In this document: positions 1 to 6,514 of the stretch, piece after piece
Layout of the letters: every line of letters starts with the position of its first letter
Position numbering within the stretch: the first letter of the stretch is position 1
NCBI GenBank assembly: GCA_013139345.1
Contig: WTAY01000231.1
Location: 1 to 8,071, forward strand
Source of the DNA: Methylophaga sp.
Lineage (GTDB): Bacteria; Pseudomonadota; Gammaproteobacteria; Nitrosococcales; Methylophagaceae
Length of the DNA: 8,071 nt
Direction of reading: 5' to 3'
Translations under genes and position numbers: made by a program
Notes under the pieces: generated by a model
What the model was told of the DNA's origin: nothing
Databases searched by the model: none
What the model saw: only the letters and a program-made list of their open reading frames with translations

Positions 1-190
1 AAGACTTACGCTCTTGTTCTTTACTGATTCGCTGTTCAAGCTCTACACGCTCTTTATCGAGCATTGCGTCATATTCATTCTCATACTGTTCAATAAGGTG
101 ATGAGATAAACCATCAGCTAGAGGGAACGCACTATCGCAGTGTGGACACGTTATGCTGTCGTCTGCATTTAAGATGATTTTTTGACTCAT
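1..190 (-). CDS. DUF2130-type protein, N-terminal fragment (partial)
   Basis: Reading leftward from the ATG at 190-188, the frame stays open for 63 codons to the window edge, so only the N-terminus is visible. It starts MSQKIILNADDSITCPHC, with a CPHC pair at Cys15/Cys18 like half of a zinc-ribbon knuckle. From about residue 33 it becomes charged and helical (many E, K, R and Q), which suggests the start of a coiled coil. A short 'LNxDDxITCPHC' opening followed by a long coiled coil is how I remember DUF2130-domain proteins, which are usually over 400 aa and of unknown biochemical role. The assignment is from memory of the family, not a search. A purine-rich GAAGGGAGAAG stretch precedes the ATG. 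The start lies 3 nt after the stop of the FetB-like gene, so the two are almost certainly co-transcribed. Confidence 0.72.
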   Translation of the reverse strand, partial: MSQKIILNADDSITCPHCDSAFPLADGLSHHLIEQYENEYDAMLDKERVELEQRISKEQERKS

Positions 191-193
191 TTC

Positions 194-913
194 TTATTCT
201 TCTCCCTTCGTGAAGCATGATTTAGTTAAGGCTAAAAAGTAAGCAGTAGATAAACCTGCTGAACCAAAGATCATACACATCACCACAATTTGATAATGTG
301 CGGCGATAATTGGCGAAACGCCCGACAGTATTTGACCTGTCATCATACCTGGCAATGCCACTAAACCAACTGCAAATAAGGAATTCACAACAGGAATAAA
401 TGCAGCATTAAAGGCGATTGTTCTCGCTTGTAAATAAGGCACATCGCGTTGTATCTCAGCATGTAATCGTTCGGCAGCCAAGCTGACACTATTCATAGAG
501 TTCGCGAAGATCATACCCGCCAGCGGAATCATATATTGAGGTTCAAACCAAGGTTCTAAACTTATTACGCCTTGTGTAACTAACAATAATGTGACACCAC
601 CGCCACATAATATCGACCAAAAAGCATGGCGAAAAAGCTGTGCTCGCTTCTCTTTTATCGTACCTAATGCAATCCAACTTGCAGCAGTGACCATGACAAA
701 CATAACAGCCATCACTAACCATGCACTTTCAGCCTGAAAGATAGTGGTTAATACATACCCCACCAGCAATAATTGCACTAGCATTCGAATTACGGCATAA
801 ATGGCATTCGCTGAGTTTAATGACCATTTATAAAGAATAACAAGGACAAGCACAACGGGGATAAATGCCAATGCTAAATTAAATGTTGGAATAATTTGAA
901 GTGATTCAATCAT
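194..913 (-). CDS. fetB: FetB/UPF0014-family ABC transporter permease
   Basis: A 239-aa inner-membrane protein with about seven hydrophobic segments (roughly residues 11-29, 42-60, 64-84, 97-117, 127-146, 170-190 and 206-228). Family hallmarks are the block PLAGMIFANSMN (130-141), IPVVNS (173-178) and ALPGMMTGQILSGVSP (186-201), followed by a YQI helix. In E. coli the homologue FetB (YbbM, 259 aa) pairs with the ATPase FetA and is linked to iron export and peroxide resistance; applying that role here is inference. The cytoplasmic loop between the PLAGM and IPVVNS blocks is clearly shorter than in E. coli FetB, which is a known style of UPF0014 member. No fetA-like ATPase is visible; one could lie left of the window. 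The ATG at 913 has no clear Shine-Dalgarno but follows the stop of the upstream small ORF by 4 nt, suggesting translational coupling. No Fur-like operator was seen upstream. Confidence 0.85.
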   Translation of the reverse strand: MIESLQIIPTFNLALAFIPVVLVLVILYKWSLNSANAIYAVIRMLVQLLLVGYVLTTIFQAESAWLVMAVMFVMVTAASWIALGTIKEKRAQLFRHAFWSILCGGGVTLLLVTQGVISLEPWFEPQYMIPLAGMIFANSMNSVSLAAERLHAEIQRDVPYLQARTIAFNAAFIPVVNSLFAVGLVALPGMMTGQILSGVSPIIAAHYQIVVMCMIFGSAGLSTAYFLALTKSCFTKGEE

Positions 914-917
914 GACG

Positions 918-1121
918 CTAGGTTAATTCTTTAATAATTGAGACGATTGAAAACGAACATTTCAATAAAATAAAAGGCAGGGAAAAAAGAAATAGCGTTA
1001 ATAATCTAGAATGCTTTCTAAAAAATATATAAGCCTTACCTTTTTTTTTCAGTACTAAGAAATAAACACTGACAAATAGACATATCACAAAGATATCAAA
1101 GCCGAGTACAAATAAATTCAT
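918..1121 (-). CDS. Small two-helix membrane protein, hypothetical
   Basis: A 67-aa ORF from the ATG at 1121-1119, or 68 aa from a GTG one codon earlier. It has two hydrophobic stretches (about residues 3-24 and 41-62) separated by a basic turn with KKKGK and RKHSR, as expected of a small inner-membrane hairpin protein with a cytoplasmic loop. I do not recognise a family. In its favour, it ends 4 nt before the fetB ATG on the same strand, and fetB lacks its own obvious ribosome site. Against it, the sequence is AT-rich, has no good Shine-Dalgarno (GAGAA is about 12 nt away), and AT-rich DNA readily yields hydrophobic ORFs. A run of nine A residues on the coding strand (1041-1049) falls inside the gene. 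It might be a leader or coupling ORF rather than a functional protein. Confidence 0.42.
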   Translation of the reverse strand: MNLFVLGFDIFVICLFVSVYFLVLKKKGKAYIFFRKHSRLLTLFLFSLPFILLKCSFSIVSIIKELT

Positions 1122-1150
1122 CACAATAGTTTAAATTCTCACAGGATGGG

Positions 1151-1326
1151 TATATACCCATAATAAATGCAGATACAGGGCTTACAGCTCTCGTCATTCT
1201 CAAATGTTACCCAGTCAAGCTGAGCACAAGCTTTATCGAGAATCTATTGTATTAAGCAGATCCCAGCTAAAAGCATGCTGGGATGACAAAATAAAAAAAC
1301 TGCATCTTGAATGATAACGGGTATAT
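1151..1326 (-). repeat. Dispersed stem-loop repeat, copy 1 (complete, MITE-like)
   Basis: About 175 bp bounded by inverted termini: TATACCCATAAT...ATGCAG on the left, and on the right, read in complement, TATACCCGTTAT...GATGCAG. Its reverse complement aligns end to end with 7943-8071, with few substitutions. An internal stem pairs ATCCCAGC (1260-1267) with GCTGGGAT (1277-1284). A second, weaker stem pairs ATTCTC (1196-1201) with GAGAAT (1238-1243). No reading frame is present, so any movement would be non-autonomous. The family is not named here. Boundaries are good to a few bases; TA flanks the CCC/GGG termini, consistent with but not proving a TA target duplication. Confidence 0.85.
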
Positions 1327-1354
1327 GACAATCAATAAAACAATCTATTATACT
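1325..1354 (+). promoter_or_regulatory. Candidate sigma70 promoter for the four-helix membrane gene
   Basis: ATGACA (1325-1330) resembles a -35 box (5 of 6 to TTGACA), and TATACT (1349-1354) resembles a -10 box, with an 18-bp spacer. Transcription would begin near 1361. This puts the upstream in-frame TTG at 1356 outside the message and supports the ATG at 1392 as the start. The -35 begins in the last two bases of the dispersed repeat. Prediction by eye only. Confidence 0.45.
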
Positions 1355-1391
1355 ATTGAAGTCATTCAATCGATTCAAATATGGAAAAACA

Positions 1392-1886
1392 ATGGAAAAA
1401 GAAGATAGATGTGCCGCCTACCCTCATGAGTTTCTAATGATGAATTTGTCCGTCTTTCATTTATTAGTACCACTTGTCGCTTTGAGCAGTGACTATATCA
1501 AGGGTATTCTTATTGCCTCACTTTCTGGCTCTATTTTGACCTTACTTTGGATTGTGAAAAAAGCACGTGTTACTTGCTGTAAAGCGTCAACAGAGAGGCC
1601 TTTAGTAAAAGCACACTGGCAACAAGCATGGAAGCGCAGTCAGTTTTTACTGATTGGCTATGCTATTTCTGCAAGCATATTACTAATAGGCTGGTTCTTT
1701 GCTTCCTCACAATCAGATCCAAATATGTTTGATATTTTGTTAGCCGTATTTAGTTGGATTGCAGCTATACCTTTGATTTTTATCATCTTCGGCTTATTTG
1801 TACTATCTACTGTTTCATCCGCTCGTGCAAAACGAGGGGAGTTTCCTAAAAAGTCTGCTTTAGCTCTAGGTTCAGAAACAGACTGA
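1392..1886 (+). CDS. Four-helix inner-membrane protein, hypothetical
   Basis: 164 aa from the ATG at 1392. The frame is open upstream to a TTG at 1356, but that codon would lie before the predicted transcription start. The ATG has GGAA 5 nt upstream. Hydrophobic segments lie at about residues 15-31, 36-56, 83-104 and 112-138, arranged as two helical hairpins joined by a polar, basic linker containing two adjacent cysteines (TCCK, residues 61-64) and AHWQQAWKRSQ. The tail (RAKRGEFPKK, about 145-154) is strongly basic and so probably cytoplasmic. No catalytic motif, signal peptide or family signature is visible, and I do not recognise it. It is transcribed alone toward acnB and ends 109 nt before the acnB stop, with a long hairpin between. 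Confidence 0.72.
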   Translation: MEKEDRCAAYPHEFLMMNLSVFHLLVPLVALSSDYIKGILIASLSGSILTLLWIVKKARVTCCKASTERPLVKAHWQQAWKRSQFLLIGYAISASILLIGWFFASSQSDPNMFDILLAVFSWIAAIPLIFIIFGLFVLSTVSSARAKRGEFPKKSALALGSETD

Positions 1887-1925
1887 CTAAATATTAAATA
1901 GCCATAAAGAACAAGGACCCATATG

Positions 1926-1975
1926 GGACTGAGTTCCAACCTACATTTTAAACCTTGTAGGTTGGAATTCAGTCC
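1926..1975. terminator. Long hairpin between convergent genes (possible bidirectional terminator)
   Basis: The arms 1926-1945 (GGACTGAGTTCCAACCTACA) and 1956-1975 pair over 20 bp with one non-Watson-Crick position and a 10-nt loop. It lies between the stop of the membrane gene (1886) and the acnB stop (1996), the right place to end both transcripts. Neither side carries a T-tract (the plus strand continues AAATGTTC), so it is not a classic intrinsic terminator. It may instead block 3' exonuclease or be a REP-like palindromic repeat. The hairpin is certain; the role is inferred. Confidence 0.5.
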
Positions 1976-1995
1976 AAATGTTCTAACAATGCAGT

Positions 1996-4518
1996 CTACA
2001 AAGACGCGTTGTATTCAGCCATTTCATTAAAGTTTAAATAACGATAAATCTCATCTGACATCGGCTCTATTCCCGCCACTCGTTCCATATACTCTGCTAC
2101 TGTTGGTAGTTTACCCATACTTGCAACAACCGCTGCTAACTCAGCAGAAGATAAATACACATCAGCACCATTACCTAAACGATTAGGGAAGTTACGAGTT
2201 GAGGTTGATACCACTGTTGCATTATCAGCAACACGTGCTTGGTTCCCCATACATAATGAACAACCTGGTGTTTCAGTGCGAGCACCTACACGACCAAAAG
2301 TACTATAAACACCTTCTTCCGTTAGTTGATGCTGGTCCATTTTTGTCGGTGGCGCAATCCACAATTTTGTCGGTAAGTTGCCCATATTCTCAAGCACTTT
2401 TCCTGCCGCACGATAATGACCAATATTTGTCATACATGAACCGATAAAGACTTCATCAATCTCTACACCCGCTAATTCAGATAGCAGTTTCACATCATCA
2501 GGATCATTCGGACACGCTAGAATAGGCTCTTTAATGTCATTCAAATCAATCTCGATAATTTCAGCATATTCAGCATCAGCATCACGTTCTAATAATTGAG
2601 GATCAGCTAACCATGCTTTCATTGAATCGATACGACGCTGTAATGTACGAGCATCTTCATAACCTTCAGCAATCATCCACTGTAATAAAGCAACATTTGA
2701 GTTTAAGAACTCAATGATCGGTTCTTTATTTAAATGAACAGTACACCCATTTGCTGAACGTTCTGCTGAGGCATCCGATAATTCAAATGCTTGCTCAACT
2801 TTAAGGTTAGGCATACCTTCAATTTCTAATACACGACCATTGAAGATGTTTTTCTTACCTTTCTTTTCAACGGTTAATAAACCTTTTTGTATTGCTACAT
2901 AAGGAATCGCATTCACCAAATCACGTAATGTAATGCCCGGTTGCATTTCACCTTTGAAGCGAACCAAAACTGATTCAGGCATATCTAAAGGCATTACACC
3001 GAGGGCGGCACCAAAGGCAACAAGACCAGAACCTGCAGGGAAGCTAATGCCAATTGGGAAACGTGTATGTGAATCACCACCTGTACCGACAGTATCAGGC
3101 AACACCATGCGGTTTAACCATGAATGGATAACGCCATCACCCGGACGTAACGACACACCAGCACGAGTGCTAATAAAGTCAGGTAATGAATGTTGTAGTT
3201 TGATATCAACTGGTTTTGGATAAGCGGCTGTATGACAAAAAGACTGCATCACTAAATCAGCTGAAAAGCCAAGACATGCTAGTTCTTTAAGTTCATCACG
3301 TGTCATCGCACCCGTTGTATCTTGAGAACCTACCGTTGTTACTTTAGGTTCACAATATGTACCTGGACGCACACCTTCAACACCACACGCCTTACCTACC
3401 ATTTTCTGAGCTAAGGTAAACCCTTTTCCTGTATCAGTAGGCGGTACAGGACGAACAAAGACATCAGAAGGGTCTAAACCTAGTGTTTCACGTGCTTTAT
3501 CTGTTAAGCCACGACCGATTATTAAAGGAATTCGGCCACCAGCACGCACTTCATCTGCTAATGTTGTAGGACGCATATCAAATGTTGAAACAACATCGTC
3601 CGCTTCATTAGTGATTTTACCTTCATACGGGTAAATTGTAATGACATCACCCGTGTTTAAGTTAGCCACATCACATTCGATAGGTAAGGCACCCGAGTCT
3701 TCAGCTGTATTAAAGAAGATAGGGGCTATATTTGTTCCTAATACCACACCACCTTGACGCTTATTAGGCACAAACGGAATATCAGTCCCCATATGCCACA
3801 ATACAGAGTTAATTGCAGACTTACGAGATGACCCCGTACCAACCACATCACCCACATACGCTAATGGATGGCCTTTTTTCTTCAGCTCAGCAATATCATC
3901 TAATGGTGTGTCCATTGTCTTTATTAACATTGATTTTGCATGTAATGGAATATCAGGACGACTCCATGCTTCTGTCGCAGGTGACAAATCATCAGTATTA
4001 GTTTCACCAGCAACTTTAAACACTGTCACGGTTATGCTTTCAGGTAATTTTGGACGAGATGTAAACCATTCAGCGTCAGCCCATGATTGCACAACGCGTT
4101 TAGCGTAATCATTGCTTACTGATTTTTCAATAATGTCATGGTACGCATCATAAACAAGTAATGTTTTTGATAAGGCAGTCTCTGCTGTTGCAGCAGTAGT
4201 ATCGTCATCTAATAAATCAATAAGTGTCTCAATATTGTAGCCACCCATCATCGTGCCCAATAACTCAGTTGCCTTAACTACATCAATCAATGAACAAGAG
4301 ACATTGCCTTTAGCAACATCGGTTAAAAAACCTGCTTTAACGTAAGCAGCTTGATCAACACCAGGTGGTACACGGTGGATCAATAAATCTAATAACTCTT
4401 CTGTAGCATCTGATTTAAGTAAATCAACTAATGCAGATACTTGTTCTGCATCCAATGCTAATGGTGGCAAACCTTCTTGAGCACGTTGTTCAACGTGTTT
4501 TTGATATTCATTCAGCAC
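1996..4518 (-). CDS. acnB: Aconitate hydratase B (aconitase B)
   Basis: An 840-aa cytoplasmic Fe-S enzyme of the TCA cycle that interconverts citrate and isocitrate via cis-aconitate; members of this family may also act as 2-methylisocitrate dehydratase. The order is that of AcnB, not AcnA: an N-terminal HEAT-like helical domain (about 1-155), then the swivel domain (about 163-370; TVFKVAGETNTDDLSPA, GTGSSRKSA at 227-235), then the catalytic domains. The [4Fe-4S] ligands are Cys695 (GSCMTNIGH), Cys753 and Cys756 (PGCSLCMGNQAR), matching Cys710/769/772 of E. coli. Other conserved blocks are VGSQDTTG, TGGDSHTRFPIG and STSTRNFPNR. It is about 25 aa shorter than E. coli AcnB (865 aa), mostly because it stops soon after YRYLNFNE; nothing catalytic is missing. 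The start is GTG at 4518, with GGAG 8 nt upstream. It is transcribed divergently from purB. Confidence 0.97.
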   Translation of the reverse strand: MLNEYQKHVEQRAQEGLPPLALDAEQVSALVDLLKSDATEELLDLLIHRVPPGVDQAAYVKAGFLTDVAKGNVSCSLIDVVKATELLGTMMGGYNIETLIDLLDDDTTAATAETALSKTLLVYDAYHDIIEKSVSNDYAKRVVQSWADAEWFTSRPKLPESITVTVFKVAGETNTDDLSPATEAWSRPDIPLHAKSMLIKTMDTPLDDIAELKKKGHPLAYVGDVVGTGSSRKSAINSVLWHMGTDIPFVPNKRQGGVVLGTNIAPIFFNTAEDSGALPIECDVANLNTGDVITIYPYEGKITNEADDVVSTFDMRPTTLADEVRAGGRIPLIIGRGLTDKARETLGLDPSDVFVRPVPPTDTGKGFTLAQKMVGKACGVEGVRPGTYCEPKVTTVGSQDTTGAMTRDELKELACLGFSADLVMQSFCHTAAYPKPVDIKLQHSLPDFISTRAGVSLRPGDGVIHSWLNRMVLPDTVGTGGDSHTRFPIGISFPAGSGLVAFGAALGVMPLDMPESVLVRFKGEMQPGITLRDLVNAIPYVAIQKGLLTVEKKGKKNIFNGRVLEIEGMPNLKVEQAFELSDASAERSANGCTVHLNKEPIIEFLNSNVALLQWMIAEGYEDARTLQRRIDSMKAWLADPQLLERDADAEYAEIIEIDLNDIKEPILACPNDPDDVKLLSELAGVEIDEVFIGSCMTNIGHYRAAGKVLENMGNLPTKLWIAPPTKMDQHQLTEEGVYSTFGRVGARTETPGCSLCMGNQARVADNATVVSTSTRNFPNRLGNGADVYLSSAELAAVVASMGKLPTVAEYMERVAGIEPMSDEIYRYLNFNEMAEYNASL

Positions 4519-4526
4519 GTAGCTAA

Positions 4527-4530
4527 CTCC
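4527..4530 (-). promoter_or_regulatory. Ribosome binding site for acnB (supports GTG start)
   Basis: GGAG on the minus strand, 8 nt before the GTG at 4518. The encoded N-terminus MLNEYQKHVEQRAQEG lines up with the start of E. coli AcnB, so the GTG is accepted even though it is not an ATG. Confidence 0.75.
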
Positions 4531-4554
4531 AATGATTTAGATATTTATTACAGC

Positions 4555-4563
4555 ATTTTAACA
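4555..4563 (-). promoter_or_regulatory. Extended -10 promoter candidate for acnB
   Basis: On the minus strand the sequence reads TGTTAAAAT, an extended -10 (TGn then TAAAAT). No good -35 lies at the right distance (CGGGTT). Transcription would start near 4548, giving a leader of about 30 nt that contains the GGAG. Prediction by eye. Confidence 0.5.
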
Positions 4564-4588
4564 TGCTCTCCGAAGATAACCCGAGATC

Positions 4589-4597
4589 TGATATAAT
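4589..4597 (+). promoter_or_regulatory. Extended -10 promoter for purB
   Basis: TGATATAAT is a perfect -10 hexamer (TATAAT, 4592-4597) preceded by TGn, the extended -10 form. The -35 position (TCCGAA, 4569-4574) is poor, as extended -10 promoters tolerate. Transcription would begin about 4604, leaving a leader of about 28 nt before the GTG at 4632. This rules out an ATG at 4563 as the purB start. No PurR-like operator is obvious in the short leader. Confidence 0.65.
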
Positions 4598-4622
4598 TTG
4601 TCGCATTATTTTTGCTTATTTT

Positions 4623-4626
4623 GGAG
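4623..4626 (+). promoter_or_regulatory. Ribosome binding site for purB (decides GTG start)
   Basis: GGAG sits 5 nt upstream of the GTG at 4632. That start gives MENNLTSLTAISPVDGRY, the normal PurB N-terminus, rather than the 23-residue extension possible from the ATG at 4563. Confidence 0.8.
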
Positions 4627-4631
4627 CTTTC

Positions 4632-6005
4632 GTGGAAAACAATCTTACTTCACTTACCGCTATATCACCCGTTGATGGTCGCTATGCAGATAAAACAAAA
4701 GCCTTGCGCCCTTATTTTAGTGAATATGGCTTACTTCGCGCGCGCGTTGAGGTTGAAGTTCGTTGGTTACACCTATTAGGTGCAAATGATGATATTGCTG
4801 AAGTTCCTAAACTAAGTAGTGATGCTGAGGCATTCCTAAACAATATCGTGACGAACTTCTCTGTTGAAGATGCCGCAGAAATCAAAGATATTGAACGCAC
4901 TACAAACCATGATGTGAAAGCGGTTGAATACTTTATTAAACGTAAATTCAAAGCAAATGAAGAATTGGATAAAGTAAATGAATTTGTTCACTTTGCCTGT
5001 ACATCTGAAGATATCAATAATACCTCTTACGGCATCATGCTTAAAAATGCCCGTGAAGATATCATTTTGCCTGAGATGGACACATTGATTGGTGCTATTC
5101 GCAAACTTGCTATTGAACATGCTGAAACACCAATGATGTCACGCACACATGGTCAGCCAGCATCACCAACAACATTAGGTAAAGAGATGGCCAATGTTGT
5201 TCACCGTTTAGAACGTCAACGTACACATGTTGCTGCTGTATTACTTTACGGAAAAATGAATGGTGCGGTAGGTAATTACAACGCACATTTATCAGCTTAT
5301 CCTGATGTTAACTGGCCAATGATGGCTGATGCCTTTGTAACCGGTTTAGGTTTACAGTGGAACAAGTACACAACACAAATTGAGCCACATGATTATATGG
5401 CTGAATTATTCCAAGCAACGATGCGTTTCAACACGGTATTGATTGATTTCTGTCGTGATATTTGGAGTTATATCTCTATTGGTCACTTCAAACAAAAAAC
5501 AGTGAAAGGTGAAATTGGTTCTTCAACCATGCCGCATAAAGTGAACCCTATCGACTTTGAAAATGCCGAAGGTAACTTAGGTTTAGCAAATGCTATGTTT
5601 GATCACTTAGCAAACAAGCTGCCTATTTCTCGCTGGCAGCGTGATTTAACCGACTCAACGGTCTTACGTAATGTCGGTGTTGGTTTTTCATACTCTATCT
5701 TGGCGTATAGCTCAGCACTGAAAGGCATTAGTAAGCTTGATCCTAATCCTGCATCGATGGCAGCTGATTTGGATGCAAACTGGGAAGTGCTGGCTGAGCC
5801 AATTCAAACAGTTATGCGTCGCTACGGTATTGAAAACCCGTATGAGATATTAAAAGAACTAACTCGTGGTCGTCGTGTTAATGCTGAGATCATGCTTGAG
5901 TTTATTAATGGTTTAGAACTTCCTGAAGAAGCAAAAGAAAGTCTACGCCAACTAACCCCTGCAAACTACGTTGGTAATGCAGCGGAACAAGCTCGTAACT
6001 GTTAA
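4632..6005 (+). CDS. purB: Adenylosuccinate lyase
   Basis: A 457-aa cytosolic enzyme of purine synthesis. It removes fumarate from SAICAR to give AICAR, and from adenylosuccinate to give AMP. It belongs to the fumarase/aspartase superfamily, and the subunits form tetramers with shared active sites. Visible blocks are SPVDGRY (12-18), ERTTNHDVKAVEYF (88-101), FACTSEDINN (121-130), SRTHGQPASPTTLGKEMANV (170-189) and the signature GSSTMPHKVNPIDFENAEGN (296-315). By alignment with E. coli PurB (456 aa) the catalytic acid/base pair is His173 and Ser297. The GTG start was chosen from the GGAG, the promoter position and the family length. It is the first gene of a tightly packed plus-strand run; the next ORF begins 2 nt after its stop. 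Confidence 0.97.
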   Translation: MENNLTSLTAISPVDGRYADKTKALRPYFSEYGLLRARVEVEVRWLHLLGANDDIAEVPKLSSDAEAFLNNIVTNFSVEDAAEIKDIERTTNHDVKAVEYFIKRKFKANEELDKVNEFVHFACTSEDINNTSYGIMLKNAREDIILPEMDTLIGAIRKLAIEHAETPMMSRTHGQPASPTTLGKEMANVVHRLERQRTHVAAVLLYGKMNGAVGNYNAHLSAYPDVNWPMMADAFVTGLGLQWNKYTTQIEPHDYMAELFQATMRFNTVLIDFCRDIWSYISIGHFKQKTVKGEIGSSTMPHKVNPIDFENAEGNLGLANAMFDHLANKLPISRWQRDLTDSTVLRNVGVGFSYSILAYSSALKGISKLDPNPASMAADLDANWEVLAEPIQTVMRRYGIENPYEILKELTRGRRVNAEIMLEFINGLELPEEAKESLRQLTPANYVGNAAEQARNC

Positions 6006-6007
6006 TT

Positions 6008-6514
6008 ATGACGACACATCCCTACCCTCAATCTAAATCGGAGCGAATCCGCTTTGAGGGTCGGGATGAAGCGCGTGCGCTTGTATTAGACATGGCGCAG
6101 CAAGCCAAACGTCAGATTTGCATTTTCGGTCGAGATATTGATTCAATATTGTTTGATAACCCTGAATTTATTGACTGCGTTCAGAACCTCGCTCTAAGAA
6201 GCTCTCAAACGGAAGTAAAGATTCTCGTACATGACACCTTAGTCAACATGCAACGTGATCACCGACTTATCCCCTTAGCTCAACACTTAACCAGCTCCAT
6301 CCATGTCCACAAGACGGCAAAGCAACATCGCGACTCGCAACAGACATTATTGCTAATCGATGATTTTGCTTATTTAAACTGTCCACGGGCAACCGTCTAT
6401 GATGGCTATGCTTGTCTGTATGACCGGTTAGAAGTTCGCCAATTACAACAGAAGTTCGACAAAATGTGGGGACAAAGTAGCCCTGATATTGGAGTAAGGC
6501 GATTGCACTTATGA
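6008..6514 (+). CDS. DUF7931-like (degenerate PLD-like) protein
   Basis: 168 aa, no signal peptide or membrane segment, so probably cytoplasmic. The pattern is an early helix with RQICIFGRDIDSILFDNPEF (35-54), a strand EVKILVHD (69-76), HRLIPLAQHL (85-94), then LLLIDDFAYL (114-123) and a closing YDRLEVRQLQQKFDKMW (138-154). This alternation matches the small PLD-like domain that I recall as DUF7931. In other gammaproteobacteria it is, as I remember, often found behind a GNAT acetyltransferase domain; here it stands alone. A proper HxKxxxxD catalytic motif is absent: HVHK (99-102) with Asp109 does not fit the spacing. It is therefore probably not a phospholipase or nuclease. It starts 2 nt after purB and overlaps the next gene by 4 nt (ATGA), so it is co-expressed with purB. 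The function is unknown. Confidence 0.7.
   Translation: MTTHPYPQSKSERIRFEGRDEARALVLDMAQQAKRQICIFGRDIDSILFDNPEFIDCVQNLALRSSQTEVKILVHDTLVNMQRDHRLIPLAQHLTSSIHVHKTAKQHRDSQQTLLLIDDFAYLNCPRATVYDGYACLYDRLEVRQLQQKFDKMWGQSSPDIGVRRLHL

Noticed and set aside
1151..1326. CRISPR array or small RNA gene in the repeat region
   Set aside because: There are only two long copies 6.6 kb apart in opposite orientation and no regularly spaced short repeats; the stems are explained by the dispersed element.
1356..1391. TTG start at 1356 for the four-helix membrane gene
   Set aside because: It would lie upstream of the predicted transcription start, and the ATG at 1392 has GGAA at usable spacing.
1125..1391. Fur box or riboswitch upstream of the fetB unit
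   Set aside because: No 19-bp GATAATGAT-like dyad or riboswitch core was seen; the region is occupied by the dispersed repeat and a few AT-rich hexamers too weak to call a minus-strand promoter.
1658..1939. Minus-strand 93-aa ORF opposite the membrane gene
   Set aside because: It mirrors the hydrophobic coding sequence of the plus-strand gene, runs into the hairpin and shows no family features or ribosome site.
2933..3223. Plus-strand ORFs inside acnB (also 2199-2447, 3813-4001, 3908-4108)
   Set aside because: They are antisense shadows of a fully conserved acnB reading frame, with unnatural composition.
4563..4631. N-terminal extension of purB from the ATG at 4563
   Set aside because: It overlaps the extended -10 promoter, lacks a ribosome site and adds 23 residues that PurB proteins do not have; the GTG at 4632 has GGAG and gives the normal N-terminus.
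4712..5120. Minus-strand ORFs inside purB, and 7638-7823 inside the nitroreductase gene
   Set aside because: Shadows of strongly conserved genes on the opposite strand.
6099..6470. Catalytic phospholipase D activity for the DUF7931-like protein
   Set aside because: No HxKxxxxD motif with correct spacing was found; HVHK followed by Asp109 does not fit.
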